Part shown: piece after piece, positions 53,165 to 62,167 of the stretch
Numbering within the stretch: position 1 is the first letter of the stretch
How the letters are laid out: each line of letters begins with the position of its first letter
Assembly: GCA_910579995.1 (NCBI GenBank)
Contig: CAJTWH010000003.1
Coordinates: forward strand, 1 to 64,000
DNA length: 64,000 nt
Origin: an uncultured Muribaculaceae bacterium
Lineage (GTDB): Bacteria > Bacteroidota > Bacteroidia > Bacteroidales > Muribaculaceae
Direction: 5' to 3'
The notes under the pieces: generated by a model
Told to the model about the DNA's origin: nothing
Databases searched by the model: none
Seen by the model: the letters and a program-made list of their open reading frames with translations, nothing else
Translations under genes and position numbers: made by a program

Positions 53165-53503
53165 ATGCAAACCAAAGTATTTGTGCGCCGCGAAGACGCA
53201 CTTCAGAAGACATTCAAAGGTGTCAATCTCGATTCGCTTGCCGTGGGTGAGAAATCAATGGTAACCAAGATGAACTATGTAAAGGGCAACTTCGCCAGCC
53301 TGCACACGCACACGCATGAGCAATGTGGCTATGTCATTTCCGGTGAATATCGCCTAATAGTCGATGGCGACGAGAAAATAGATGTAATCATGCACCCGGG
53401 AGATACCTACGCAATCCCCGGCAACACACCTCACTCATTTGAAGTAATCGAGGGCGGTGAGGTGATCGACGTTTTCACTCCCCATCGAGAGGATTATCTG
53501 TAA
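53165..53503 (+). CDS. Small cupin-domain protein
   Basis: 112 residues. Cupin motif 1 is HTHTHEQCGYVISGEY and motif 2 PGDTYAIPGNTPHSFEV, with His residues arranged for one metal. Small single-cupin proteins of this type often bind or modify small metabolites. Co-transcribed with the MarR-GNAT gene and therefore probably controlled by it. Confidence 0.85.
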   Translation: MQTKVFVRREDALQKTFKGVNLDSLAVGEKSMVTKMNYVKGNFASLHTHTHEQCGYVISGEYRLIVDGDEKIDVIMHPGDTYAIPGNTPHSFEVIEGGEVIDVFTPHREDYL

Positions 53504-53549
53504 GGCCGAAGTTTTAACCGTGGCCGCAATGGAGCCTTCCGGTAATGTG

Positions 53550-53595
53550 TAAAAATGAGAGTGTATCAAAATTCCAGATACGCTCTCATTTTATA
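53550..53595. terminator. Bidirectional terminator between convergent genes
   Basis: AAAATGAGAGTGTATC (53552-53567) and GATACGCTCTCATTTT (53577-53592), a 16-bp stem with one mismatch and A/T ends on both sides. Confidence 0.85.
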
Positions 53596-53621
53596 ACATG
53601 CTGAAATGATAAGGTAAACCG

Positions 53622-54149
53622 TCATTGACCGGAATTGCCACACGAAAACTGAAACGCCTTTCGAGGAGAGCCATCAGCGACGTGGATTATGCCACAGTAT
53701 GAAAAACCTCGTTTCGCAATCCACCCGAGCATTGGTGCATTGTCGGCATGGGTGTCTATGCGAATGTTGACTCCGCTCTTCTTACAGAAATCAAATGCAA
53801 TGTCGGCAATTCCTTTTGCACCGGGTGCGGCAGCAATGCGGTGTATTGTCCCATAGAGATTGTTGTCAGGCCATGCACCGGCAATCTCCGGATAATTCGG
53901 GTCTTCGCCAACAATGAAAGTGAAAACGCCGATGATTCCATTATCGGATTCAATCAAATAACTGTCGCTGCACTCAATGTCACTGATGATTATCTCTTTT
54001 GACGGATACCCGTTGATCCACTGCTTCGTGTTGCCGGATTCACACATTCGCTGCCTCGCATAACTAAATATGGACATTACAATATCCAAATCAGATATCC
54101 TTGTCTTTCTGATTCTAACCCCGCGACAGATTCCGAAACTCTCCTGCAT
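53622..54149 (-). CDS. GNAT family N-acetyltransferase
   Basis: 175 residues. GNAT core: RKTRISDLDIVMSIFSYARQRM, VFTFIVGEDPNYPEI, and the CoA-binding region IHRIAAAPGAKGIADIAFDFC; C-terminal RGFSYCGII. Substrate unknown. It starts 6 bp after the nitroreductase gene on the same strand. Confidence 0.88.
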   Translation of the reverse strand: MQESFGICRGVRIRKTRISDLDIVMSIFSYARQRMCESGNTKQWINGYPSKEIIISDIECSDSYLIESDNGIIGVFTFIVGEDPNYPEIAGAWPDNNLYGTIHRIAAAPGAKGIADIAFDFCKKSGVNIRIDTHADNAPMLGWIAKRGFSYCGIIHVADGSPRKAFQFSCGNSGQ

Positions 54150-54155
54150 TTCTGA

Positions 54156-54737
54156 TTATATCAATAACTCTGACAATGAGCGTTTGGGGACGCATTGGGT
54201 TGTATTTTCATCCCTGTAGTATTTGATATCGCCATCGTCAGGCACGTCCACAATCCTGACATTCTCGGCCGCATAGCCCAATGCGAGGACATAGCGGGGT
54301 TCATAGCGAGTCGGCAAATTCAGCACATCTATCACGTCCTGTTTCTTGAAAGCTTTTATAATACACCCGGAAAGCCCCATTGCTGTGGCTCCTAAAGTAA
54401 TCGCTTCGAGCTGTAATCCGTCGTCACAAAGGCAATTTGAAGCAAGCTCTGTGTCGAGACACTGCACAAGATATGCAGTAGGTCGTTCTGCTTCAGCGGG
54501 GCCATCCCAGTCTTTATAATAACCTGCCCAAGCAAGCGCAGGATACAAGCGGTCACATTCCTCGCGCCGTGACACTACACGGTAACGTAACGGCTGGAGA
54601 TTACGTCCGGAAGCACAGAAGCGGGTCAGACCGACAAGATTTTCCAGAATTTCAACCGGAATCTCACGGGCAGCGTCAAATCTGCGCACCGAGCGGTTAG
54701 CTTCAAGCAAGGATTTCAATATCTCGAAATTATTCAT
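54156..54737 (-). CDS. Nitroreductase-family FMN protein
   Basis: 193 residues. RSVRRFD near residue 15 and ASGRNLQPLRY are the FMN-binding motifs, and CDDGLQLEAITLGATAMGLSGCII the dimer and cofactor helix. NAD(P)H-dependent reduction of nitro or quinone-type compounds is likely. A perfect -7 box TATCTTTG lies at 54798-54805 on the minus strand. Confidence 0.9.
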   Translation of the reverse strand: MNNFEILKSLLEANRSVRRFDAAREIPVEILENLVGLTRFCASGRNLQPLRYRVVSRREECDRLYPALAWAGYYKDWDGPAEAERPTAYLVQCLDTELASNCLCDDGLQLEAITLGATAMGLSGCIIKAFKKQDVIDVLNLPTRYEPRYVLALGYAAENVRIVDVPDDGDIKYYRDENTTQCVPKRSLSELLI

Positions 54738-54797
54738 AAGGTATGGTAGTTTTAAGAATTATATTTCTTTTCGTATGCCATTTCACTATTCAGATTG

Positions 54798-54805
54798 CAA
54801 AGATA
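54798..54805 (-). promoter_or_regulatory. Nitroreductase -7 box TATCTTTG
   Basis: A perfect consensus; predicted leader about 55 nt. The interval 54738-54955 otherwise contains only the xylA hairpin. Confidence 0.6.
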
Positions 54806-54883
54806 AGCAATATTGCTGATTATTGGCATACCGAAAAAATCTTCCGATACTTTGCCGAATCTAATTTTGGGTTGGCAGAAATA

Positions 54884-54933
54884 ATAATCCGGACTCCAAA
54901 AGTCATGTATGAAACTTTTAGGGTCCGGATTAT
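54884..54933 (-). terminator. Long hairpin downstream of xylA
   Basis: 19-nt arms (54884-54902 and 54915-54933) pair at 17 of 19 positions around a 12-nt loop. On the xylA strand it is followed by TATTATTT, so it is probably the xylBA terminator although the T tract is interrupted. Confidence 0.65.
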
Positions 54934-54955
54934 AATTGGCAATGTATTACCTGAT

Positions 54956-56272
54956 TCAGCAATACATGTTTACGATAGCTTCGTAGAGCTCCTGTTTGCC
55001 TGAGGTCTGAGCAGGCTCGCCGGCACTCTTAGAGTATTCCACGAGGTCTTCGAGCGAGAGGCGTCCTTCCTCAAATTCCTTACCTTTGCCTGCGTCGAAG
55101 CTTGCATAGCGGTCGGCCACCATTTTCTTGTAAGGCGATTTTTCAAGTATTTCGGCGGCGCAAAGGAGCGCGCGGGCCATGGCGTCCATACCGGCAATGT
55201 GGGCGATGAAGATATCCTCGGGGTCGGTAGAGTTGCGGCGTGTCTTGGCGTCGAAGTTTGTACCGCCGGTGCCGAGGCCTCCGTTGCGGATAATCTGCAT
55301 CATGGCCTGAGTGAGCTCATAGTTGTCGATAGGGAACTGGTCGGTATCCCAGCCGTTCTGATAATCTCCGCGGTTGGCGTCTATGCTGCCGAGCATACCG
55401 TTGTCAACAGCCACAGCGAGCTCATGCTCGAAAGTGTGGCCGGCGAGAGTGGCATGGTTGACCTCAATATTGACCTTGAAATCTTTGTCGAGGCCGTGAG
55501 CTTTGAGGAAGCCGATAACGGTCTCGGTGTCGACGTCGTACTGGTGTTTGGTGGGCTCCATCGGCTTGGGCTCGATCAGGAATGTGCCGGTAAAGCCCTT
55601 AGAGCGGGCATAGTCGCGTGCCATTGTGAGCATGGTTGCGAGGTGCTCTTTCTCGCGCTTCTGGTCGGTGTTCAAGAGGCTCATGTAGCCTTCACGACCA
55701 CCCCAGAACACATAGTTCTCACCTCCGAGCGCGATGGTTGCGTCGATGGCATTCTTGATCTGCACGGCAGCACGGGCCACGACGTCGAAGTCGGGGTTTG
55801 TGGCGGCGCCGTTCATATAGCGGGCATGGCTGAACACATTGGCTGTGCCCCACAGATTCTTGATACCGGTCTTAGCCATTTTCTCCTTGAGATAGGCTAC
55901 GACAGCTTTCATATTGGCCTCATATTCCTCGATGGAATTGCCTTCGCTCACAAGGTCTACATCGTGGAAGCAGAAGTATTCTATGCCGAGCTTCTCCATG
56001 ATTTCGAAGCCGGCGTCGACTTTCTGACGTGCTATCTCCACCGCGTCGGTGCCCTCATTCCAAGGGAATTTCTTTGTGCCTCCGCCAAACTGGTCGCCAC
56101 CCTCGGCGCAGAGAGTGTGCCACCATGCCATGGCAAAGCGGAGCCATTCTTTCATCGGTTTGCCGAGGACTATGCGCTCAGCGTCGTAATAGCGGTATGC
56201 GAGAGGATTATAGCTCTCAGTACCCTCAAATTTGATTTTTCCTATCTCGGGAAAGTATTCTTTCGTTGCCAT
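54956..56272 (-). CDS. xylA: Xylose isomerase
   Basis: 438 residues (class II length). Catalytic His in FCFHDVDLV, metal ligands in LIEPKPMEPTKHQYD, VNIEVNHATLAGHTFEHE and DANRGDYQNGWDTDQFP. Converts D-xylose to D-xylulose, needing divalent metals. 4 bp after xylB, in the same operon. Confidence 0.98.
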   Translation of the reverse strand: MATKEYFPEIGKIKFEGTESYNPLAYRYYDAERIVLGKPMKEWLRFAMAWWHTLCAEGGDQFGGGTKKFPWNEGTDAVEIARQKVDAGFEIMEKLGIEYFCFHDVDLVSEGNSIEEYEANMKAVVAYLKEKMAKTGIKNLWGTANVFSHARYMNGAATNPDFDVVARAAVQIKNAIDATIALGGENYVFWGGREGYMSLLNTDQKREKEHLATMLTMARDYARSKGFTGTFLIEPKPMEPTKHQYDVDTETVIGFLKAHGLDKDFKVNIEVNHATLAGHTFEHELAVAVDNGMLGSIDANRGDYQNGWDTDQFPIDNYELTQAMMQIIRNGGLGTGGTNFDAKTRRNSTDPEDIFIAHIAGMDAMARALLCAAEILEKSPYKKMVADRYASFDAGKGKEFEEGRLSLEDLVEYSKSAGEPAQTSGKQELYEAIVNMYC

Positions 56273-56276
56273 TGTA

Positions 56277-57767
56277 TTATTTCGTTAAGTAATTGTTTTC
56301 AAGTATGTTTTTCCAGCGGTCATAAGCCTCAAGATATGGAGCGCGGTCGGCAGCCGGATAGATTTCGCCGAGCTTCACAAGCGATGAGAAAGCTTCGGTG
56401 TTGTCCTTGTAAATCCCCGCGCCTATACCGGCACCCTTGGCCGCACCGACACTGCCGTCGGTGTCGTAGAGCTCTATCGTAGCGCCCGAGACGGAAGCAA
56501 GAGTGTCGCGGAAGACAGGGCTGAGGAACATGTTGGCCCGCCCGGCGTGGATATTGTTTATCTCCATGCCTATGCCCTTCATAATCTCCATGCCGTACAT
56601 GAACGAGAACACAATGCCCTCTTGGGCAGCACGCAGGATATGACGGCGGTCGTGGATATTGAAGTTTATGCCGTGCATGGAGCAACCTATCTCGCGGTTT
56701 TCGAGCACGCGCTCGGCGCCGTTGCCGAAAGGCAGGATTGTGACTCCTGCACTGCCTACAACTACCTCGGCGGCAAGTTGATTCATCTCATCGTATGAGC
56801 AGCCTTGCGGAGCAATATTCCGCTTGCACCAAGAGTTGAGAATACCCGTGCCGTTGATACATGTCATCACTCCGATTCTGGTCTGCGAAGCCGAGTGGTT
56901 GACGTGGGCGAAATTATTCACGCGCGAGAGCGGGTCATAGTCAACGGTACCGTTAATGCCATATACCACTCCGCTCGTACCGGCCGTCGAAGCTACCTCT
57001 CCCGGCTCAAACACATTCAGCGACAAGGCGTTATTCGGCTGGTCGCCGGCGCGGTATGTCACCGGAGTACCTTCGGCGAGGCCAAATTCTGCGGCAGCGT
57101 GCGCTGTCACCCTGCCCTGCTCTGAGAATGTAGGCAAAACGGTCGGGAATATATCGGGGTCATAACCCAGATGTTCCATCAGAAAAGTAGCCGGTGCGTT
57201 GGTGGAGAAATCCCACAGCATGTACTCGGACATGCCCTCAGGATTGGTGACAATCTCGCCGGTAAGGCGATAGGCGATATAATCGGCCGGCAACATCACC
57301 TTATATATTTTATTGAAAATCTCGGGCTCGTTTTCGCGCACCCACTGAAGTTTAGTAGCGGTGAAATTGCCCGGCTTGTTCAGCAGACGCGGCATACAGA
57401 CGTCAGCACCAAGTTCGTCCAAAGCTTTCTCGCCGTATGGCACACCGCGAGAGTCGCACCAGATGATGGCGTCGCGAAGCACGCGTCCCTCGCGGTCGAT
57501 AGCTACGAGCCCGTGCATTTGATATGAGAAACCGATGGCCTTGATGTCGGCAGGCGCAACGCCCGACGAGGCAAGGATAGCGCGCGTAGCCTCCTTGACA
57601 TAATCCACCCAATCTTCGGGGTTCTGCTCAGCCCATCCGGGTTTGAGAGATTTGATGGGCGCCTCGGTCTTTGGATATTGGTCAGTAGCCACACATGCTC
57701 CTGAAGCAGCGTCAACAAGAGCAACTTTTACCGACGATGTCCCTAAGTCATATCCTAACAGATACAT
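56277..57767 (-). CDS. xylB: Xylulokinase
   Basis: 496 residues, FGGY carbohydrate kinase. GYDLGTSSVKVALVD is the phosphate-1 motif, SYQMHGLVAID the substrate region, and VYGINGTVDYDP, GAERVLENREIGCSMHG, and AKGAGIGAGIY complete the ATPase core. Phosphorylates D-xylulose to enter the pentose-phosphate pathway. No regulator or transporter lies beside it. Confidence 0.96.
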   Translation of the reverse strand: MYLLGYDLGTSSVKVALVDAASGACVATDQYPKTEAPIKSLKPGWAEQNPEDWVDYVKEATRAILASSGVAPADIKAIGFSYQMHGLVAIDREGRVLRDAIIWCDSRGVPYGEKALDELGADVCMPRLLNKPGNFTATKLQWVRENEPEIFNKIYKVMLPADYIAYRLTGEIVTNPEGMSEYMLWDFSTNAPATFLMEHLGYDPDIFPTVLPTFSEQGRVTAHAAAEFGLAEGTPVTYRAGDQPNNALSLNVFEPGEVASTAGTSGVVYGINGTVDYDPLSRVNNFAHVNHSASQTRIGVMTCINGTGILNSWCKRNIAPQGCSYDEMNQLAAEVVVGSAGVTILPFGNGAERVLENREIGCSMHGINFNIHDRRHILRAAQEGIVFSFMYGMEIMKGIGMEINNIHAGRANMFLSPVFRDTLASVSGATIELYDTDGSVGAAKGAGIGAGIYKDNTEAFSSLVKLGEIYPAADRAPYLEAYDRWKNILENNYLTK

Positions 57768-57841
57768 TTTCTTATAGTATAAAATTCAAAAACTACCAAC
57801 TTATAATACGCACGAACAGCAGAAAACACGTAACGGCATAA

Positions 57842-57884
57842 CAAAAAAGTCAGCCTCAACAATGTGATGAAGCTGACTTTTTCG
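57842..57884 (-). terminator. Terminator after tRNA-Leu
   Basis: AAAAAGTCAGC (57844-57854) and GCTGACTTTTT (57872-57882), perfect 11-bp stem; T tract on the minus strand directly after the tRNA 3' end. Confidence 0.85.
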
Positions 57885-57887
57885 TTG

Positions 57888-57969
57888 TGCGCATGAAGGG
57901 ACTCGAACCCCCACGACCTGAGTCATTAGATCCTAAGTCTAACGCGGCTACCAATTACGCCACATGCGC
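57888..57969 (-). tRNA. tRNA-Leu (anticodon UAG)
   Basis: 82 nt. Perfect 7-bp acceptor stem GCGCATG/CATGCGC plus discriminator A, D-loop with TTGGTAG, anticodon stem AGA/TCT with loop CTTAGGA (anticodon TAG, reads CUA), a class II variable arm, and T-loop TTCGAGT. The T stem contains G-T wobbles. CCA is not encoded. Confidence 0.95.
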
Positions 57970-58039
57970 GGGATTTTTTGCGATTGCAAAGTTAATCAAA
58001 AATTTCCACCCCTCCAAATTTTCTCCCTGCGATTTTTGA

Positions 58040-58073
58040 AGAAAGGAGCGGCAAAAGCAAGCCGCTCCTTTAT
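58040..58073 (-). terminator. Terminator of the envelope operon
   Basis: AAAGGAGCGGC (58042-58052) and GCCGCTCCTTT (58061-58071), perfect 11-bp stem just past the stop of 58084-59112. Confidence 0.85.
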
Positions 58074-58083
58074 ATCAATCAGT

Positions 58084-59112
58084 TTAATAGTTAGTTATCA
58101 CCTTGGTCTGTGAACTTGTAGAGGTCCCGCCGCTGCCGGATACAGAGCATTTAACGTAATAGGACGTACCTGCTTTGAGTCCGTTGATTGTGGCTTTGAT
58201 ATAATTTCCGGAAATACTTGCCGACACAGCTTTGCCGGCAGAGCTCTCACCATAATATATCTTGGCACCGGAGAGATTTCCGCAGGCAGATTTATTGTAA
58301 ATCTGATACGTGACTGAAACAGAAGTTTTGGTAGCAGTAAAATCATAGAAACCAATATCAGGCTTTTCATAGCCCGAAGTTCCGGAGTCAGATCCACCTG
58401 TTTCCGGTATATCACCTCCCGATTCTGAAAAATCAAAAGGCAATACAGGTCTCAGCGGTGCGAGAGCGTCAATTCTCCGTTTAGTCTGAAAAAATGGAAT
58501 CCCATCATTGTTTGCGGCATATCTCAAAAAACCGCCGGAGTCATCTCCGTAAGGTATAAGAAGATCGAAGCTCCCGTTTTCGAGGTAGCCAAAGTATTCT
58601 TCACTATACTTCATATAAGGCCCCTCTGTATCACTCCAAGGAATAGAGTCATACAGATACCATCCGGCCAAAGGAAAGAAAATACTATTACCATTCGGGC
58701 CTTTGACATATACACCCTCTACGCCGTTGAGCGTTCCTCTTGACCAAACGCACTTATTCATAAGCTCGTTGATTTCGCTTTCAGTCGGGAGACGCCAATG
58801 ACCGCCCACGAGGTAATTAATCCTATCCCATTCAGTACCTGAAATGTGAGATGGAATATTGGTAGAAAAGCCCCAATAGACCGGAATCTGATATACACCG
58901 TTCTGCTCGGGAGCGTACGCACCGTAATTAGAGTAGCCCCATCTTACGCTCAAGCCTAAGTCCACATAATGATATCCGAAATGTTCGCCGGAGGTTATAG
59001 AGACTGCGGGCTCATCGTCGGATTCACTGCATGAAGCCAGCGCAATGCCTGCCATTATTGTCATAAAGGCAAGCACGCGTGTGATATAACTGTTATTCAA
59101 CATGACATTCAT
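58084..59112 (-). CDS. FISUMP-domain lipoprotein with C-terminal Fn3-like domain
   Basis: 342 residues. Signal peptide with lipobox ALASC (Cys about 28). Residues about 40-215 match the FISUMP (Fibrobacter succinogenes major paralogous) domain: HYVDLGLSVRWGYSNYGA and GGHWRLPTESEINELM. After a Gly/Ser linker, residues about 250-342 form an Fn3-like beta sandwich (ATINGLKAGTSYYVKCSVSG). Surface or periplasmic, adhesion or glycan-binding role unproved. Overlaps the upstream paralogue gene by 4 bp. Confidence 0.85.
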   Translation of the reverse strand: MNVMLNNSYITRVLAFMTIMAGIALASCSESDDEPAVSITSGEHFGYHYVDLGLSVRWGYSNYGAYAPEQNGVYQIPVYWGFSTNIPSHISGTEWDRINYLVGGHWRLPTESEINELMNKCVWSRGTLNGVEGVYVKGPNGNSIFFPLAGWYLYDSIPWSDTEGPYMKYSEEYFGYLENGSFDLLIPYGDDSGGFLRYAANNDGIPFFQTKRRIDALAPLRPVLPFDFSESGGDIPETGGSDSGTSGYEKPDIGFYDFTATKTSVSVTYQIYNKSACGNLSGAKIYYGESSAGKAVSASISGNYIKATINGLKAGTSYYVKCSVSGSGGTSTSSQTKVITNY

Positions 59113-60092
59113 TCAGAATAAACCGGTCGTACGGAGTAGCCCCAGCTATTGGCAAGTTCTTCCTCTCCCGATGGGCCGAATTTACTCATCCACACCATCT
59201 TGCACTTTGATGAGCTTGCACCGGGAGTTCCTGACAGATAACGTCCGTAAGTATTTTCACCTTGTATAGAGCCATTATATTTATAGCCGGGGAGTGGGAA
59301 AAAGAGCTCGTTATTATTGATTTTGCTTATAAACTTTACAAACCAACGACCGTTTTCCACGCTCACCACATTGCGGCAATAGTCAGAGTCGAGCAGTTTT
59401 TTAAATTCATTCCATGTAGGCATACGCCATTTTCCACCGAGTTTGACACGTGCAAAGTCGTATTCTGTAGCCGACACTTCAGCAGGAAAACTACCGGGAT
59501 TTTTCACAGTCGTCCTGCCCCAAGTGAAAAAGTCACCGCTCATCAAGGGAGACTGCGCGCCAAGATTTGCCGAAGCCCAATAGAGCTTGCTGCCGTCGTC
59601 GGCAGGAAATCCCATATCAACCACGCTTGCCGGCCGTATGTAGCCGTCTTCGCCGTCGGTCTGGTAACCGGTCACTTTGTCAGGGTCCGGCGCCGGCTTG
59701 CCGGGAACTTGTGATTCCTTGACCTTTACGAAATTGAACACATCGTCTTCTGAGTTGACAAGCATAAGGCTTGATTGGCTGCACCGAGATATGACAAACG
59801 ACTCTGACTTGGAGTTAATTTTTATGGTCAGTTTGCCGCTGTAGAGCACCCATGAGAGTTCGTCTTCGCCATCGTATTCGTTATCATCGAGGTATACGGC
59901 GCGACCGGAAAGGTCGGAATCCAACACAAAGTAGAATTCGTCTTCAAAGTCATACCAAGCTCCGACAAGATCGTCTACAGTAAGATTAGCCACAGGTATG
60001 GGATCATCGTTTTTGTCGTCGCCGCAAGAGCTTACTACGAGACACGAGATAACGGCTACAAGTACGTAGCCAAGAATTTTGTGAAGTTTCAT
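59109..60092 (-). CDS. FISUMP-domain lipoprotein
   Basis: 327 residues. Lipobox VVSSC, an N-terminal beta-rich domain (DLVGAWYDFEDEFYFVLDSD, lipocalin-like), and a C-terminal FISUMP domain with YWASANLGAQSP, FFTWGRTTV, GGKWRMPTWNEFKKLL and a C-terminal SWGYSVRPV. Paralogue of the next gene but with a different accessory domain. Third gene of the four-gene envelope operon. Confidence 0.85.
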   Translation of the reverse strand: MKLHKILGYVLVAVISCLVVSSCGDDKNDDPIPVANLTVDDLVGAWYDFEDEFYFVLDSDLSGRAVYLDDNEYDGEDELSWVLYSGKLTIKINSKSESFVISRCSQSSLMLVNSEDDVFNFVKVKESQVPGKPAPDPDKVTGYQTDGEDGYIRPASVVDMGFPADDGSKLYWASANLGAQSPLMSGDFFTWGRTTVKNPGSFPAEVSATEYDFARVKLGGKWRMPTWNEFKKLLDSDYCRNVVSVENGRWFVKFISKINNNELFFPLPGYKYNGSIQGENTYGRYLSGTPGASSSKCKMVWMSKFGPSGEEELANSWGYSVRPVYSE

Positions 60093-60123
60093 ATTTATTT
60101 TGATTTGGTTTATTTACTACTCG

Positions 60124-60975
60124 TCAGAAACCGTAGCCGATACTTATGGCGAGGTATGAATCCTTGCCAAAATACATCTTCTGGTTGTCGTTGAGCGGAA
60201 TCACGTAAGCCGCCCCGACATTAAATCCGTAAATACGGAGAATCGCCCCCACACGTGCGTCGACACCTACTTTTTTCTCTAATTTGTTTTCTATATCGAG
60301 TTGCTTACCCGAAGATCTCGCCTTCAATTTAGACTTGCCCCCCACACAGAAATTAAAATCAATTCCTGCGTATGGACTTATGCCGAATGAATTGTTTGCT
60401 GAGGCAAAGGTATAGCCGATATGCACCGGCAGAGTGATAAAGTGAGATGTCGATTGCGATATCACATATTCGCCTCGGTAAGTCTGGTATTGGTTATAAT
60501 TGGCAGAATTATATCCGATGTTTGCACCGGCAAAAACACCGCGGTCACTGTGCATGAAATAATAATTAGCACCTACAGTAAACGCGTATGTATAATTACT
60601 GCCTTTCATACCCGACTCTTTACTTAGAAATCCATATTCAAGGATGAGTGAGCAGGTTATGCCGGGATTGTCAGGGTCTGTTTCAGGCTCTGACTGAGAT
60701 TCTGTCTGAGCAGAATTCTCCTCAGCAGGTGCAATGGGCATATCTTGCTGAATTGCTGTATTCTCAGCAGTCAAGACATTTTCCGGAATATCAAGTTTGA
60801 GTCCTACGTAGAAGAGCTTACCGGCACCGGGGTTAGCCTCAAGCAACCGGTCTACACTGATATTATATTTTTGAGCTATGCTTTGCAGACTTTCGCCGCG
60901 TGCTACGGTATGCGTCAGAGCCATAGACGACAGACTCCACATAACAAGAGCCATCGCAAGAAGTAGTTTCTTCAT
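60124..60975 (-). CDS. LysM plus outer-membrane beta-barrel protein
   Basis: 283 residues. Signal peptide, one LysM (about 20-65: HTVARGESLQSIAQKYNISVDRLLEAN), an acidic Gln/Glu-rich linker, and an eight-strand-type beta-barrel (about 105-283) ending in the aromatic GYGF expected for Bam-dependent insertion. It could anchor the outer membrane to peptidoglycan. Unusual order: LysM is N-terminal to the barrel. Confidence 0.8.
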   Translation of the reverse strand: MKKLLLAMALVMWSLSSMALTHTVARGESLQSIAQKYNISVDRLLEANPGAGKLFYVGLKLDIPENVLTAENTAIQQDMPIAPAEENSAQTESQSEPETDPDNPGITCSLILEYGFLSKESGMKGSNYTYAFTVGANYYFMHSDRGVFAGANIGYNSANYNQYQTYRGEYVISQSTSHFITLPVHIGYTFASANNSFGISPYAGIDFNFCVGGKSKLKARSSGKQLDIENKLEKKVGVDARVGAILRIYGFNVGAAYVIPLNDNQKMYFGKDSYLAISIGYGF

Positions 60976-60987
60976 AATAATTTGATT

Positions 60988-61872
60988 TTATTGGATTTGA
61001 ATTACAAGAATGTTTGACAAACTCCAGAATGAGTTTGCGTCGGAAATCGACAGGATGGTGACACCGCCGTTTTTGGTAAGTGAATAGCTTGATCGTGGCG
61101 CAGGTGAAAGAAGTTTCACTTTGCCTGAATTCACAGGCAGGCGGGTAAAGGTGGCAATATCTACCTTGCTGCACTTTGATTTATCAACACTGCTCAAGTC
61201 AGTTTTTGCAGACCTTAGAAATCCACCGCCTTGTATCACCCCCATATCTTTGAGCTCTTGTTTGGTAGCCACAAGCACGTATGCCTCATTGATGATTTCG
61301 GTCTGTACCTGCACAGCTTCCGTCAATGCTGTATTCTGAGTGCTCAGTTCGTCTACGGCAGCGGTTAGATTTTCTACCTTGTCGGTCAAATTTCGGATAT
61401 TGCGCTTATGTCCGCTTATCTCGGATTTGAGACGGTTGATTTGTTCTTCTTTCTGAGCAAGCTGATTTGTAAGATAAGCGATTGTGCTCCTAAGCCCTTC
61501 AGTGCGCACGGTGTCAACGCGGTTATTGAGCGAATCGACAAGCATGGCTATTTTATTACGCTGGTCGGTGATGATATCCGAGAGCTGGTTGAGTCGTAAG
61601 GCAAGCTCGTGAGACGAATAGCGCCTGTTTGTCTCAATATCAACCTGCGACGCAAGAATTGTTTCCTGTTCTGTAATACTGTCGATACAGGCAGCCACTT
61701 CATCAAAAAACGATGTCATTCGGTCGAGCTGCTGTTGGTTAGCTGTAGCGAGCACACGCAGGGAGTCTCTTTCGGCCTCAAGCAGAGCCTCACGTTCTGC
61801 CGAGGCATTGTCATGACTGCAGGATGGGAGTAAGGCGATAGACAGCAGAAATGATAATACGATTTTACGCAT
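60988..61872 (-). CDS. Coiled-coil lipoprotein
   Basis: 294 residues. Lipobox LLPSC, then about 170 residues of near-continuous coiled coil (LEAERDSLRVLATANQQQLDRM ... VENLTAAVDELSTQNTAL), then a C-terminal globular part (KQELKDMGVIQGGGFL...TRLPVNSGKVKLLSPAPRSSYSL). The C-terminal part resembles that of other Bacteroidota coiled-coil lipoproteins of unknown function. First gene of the envelope operon, preceded by the structured RNA unit. Confidence 0.75.
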   Translation of the reverse strand: MRKIVLSFLLSIALLPSCSHDNASAEREALLEAERDSLRVLATANQQQLDRMTSFFDEVAACIDSITEQETILASQVDIETNRRYSSHELALRLNQLSDIITDQRNKIAMLVDSLNNRVDTVRTEGLRSTIAYLTNQLAQKEEQINRLKSEISGHKRNIRNLTDKVENLTAAVDELSTQNTALTEAVQVQTEIINEAYVLVATKQELKDMGVIQGGGFLRSAKTDLSSVDKSKCSKVDIATFTRLPVNSGKVKLLSPAPRSSYSLTKNGGVTILSISDANSFWSLSNILVIQIQ

Positions 61873-61919
61873 ATATGCCGATGTGTCGTCTCCATTCCCG
61901 ATTCGACTGTTATCCGTTA

Positions 61920-62162
61920 AAAAAAAAGAGCGTGGAATGATGTTCTTGTTTATCTTACAGGAGGCATCGCCAAACGCCTAACACGAAATAAACAGTCCAC
62001 TCCCACGCCTTATCGGATATCGATAGTCCCCTTGTCGGGGAGTGGATATACGACAAGCATGAGCGCCTTCTGACTGCTCTCTCCTTCGTGTTTTGAAATT
62101 GGCGATTTCCTGTAAAGGATAAAGCATGAAACGCTTCAATAATATGTCTGCATATTGATATG
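61920..62162 (-). ncRNA. Structured small RNA, 6S-like rod
   Basis: A complete transcription unit: -33/-7 promoter at 62168-62198, T9 tract at 61919-61927 after CCACGCTC. Between them the RNA folds into a long rod. Plus-strand arms 61949-61988 and 62085-62123 pair in successive blocks (TTTATC/GATAAA, TTACAGGA/TCCTGTAA, ATCGCCAA/TTGGCGAT, AACACGAA/TTCGTGTT). An asymmetric bubble follows, and then an apical stem CCACTCCC/GGGAGTGG. No ORF is supported. Rod plus internal bubble of this size fits 6S RNA or the Bacteroidales-1 motif; the identity is inferred from architecture, not a match. Confidence 0.55.
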
Positions 62163-62167
62163 CGGTG

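Noticed and set aside
54743..55003. 86-aa plus-strand ORF between nitroreductase and xylA
   Set aside because: It overlaps the xylA end and the hairpin 54884-54933; no promoter, no conserved features.
55199..56482. 427-aa plus-strand ORF
   Set aside because: Antisense to xylA and the end of xylB; Cys- and His-rich shadow composition.
61920..62162. tmRNA or RNase P RNA instead of a 6S-like RNA
   Set aside because: No tRNA-like ends or tag ORF, and no RNase P core sequences; size is also too small.
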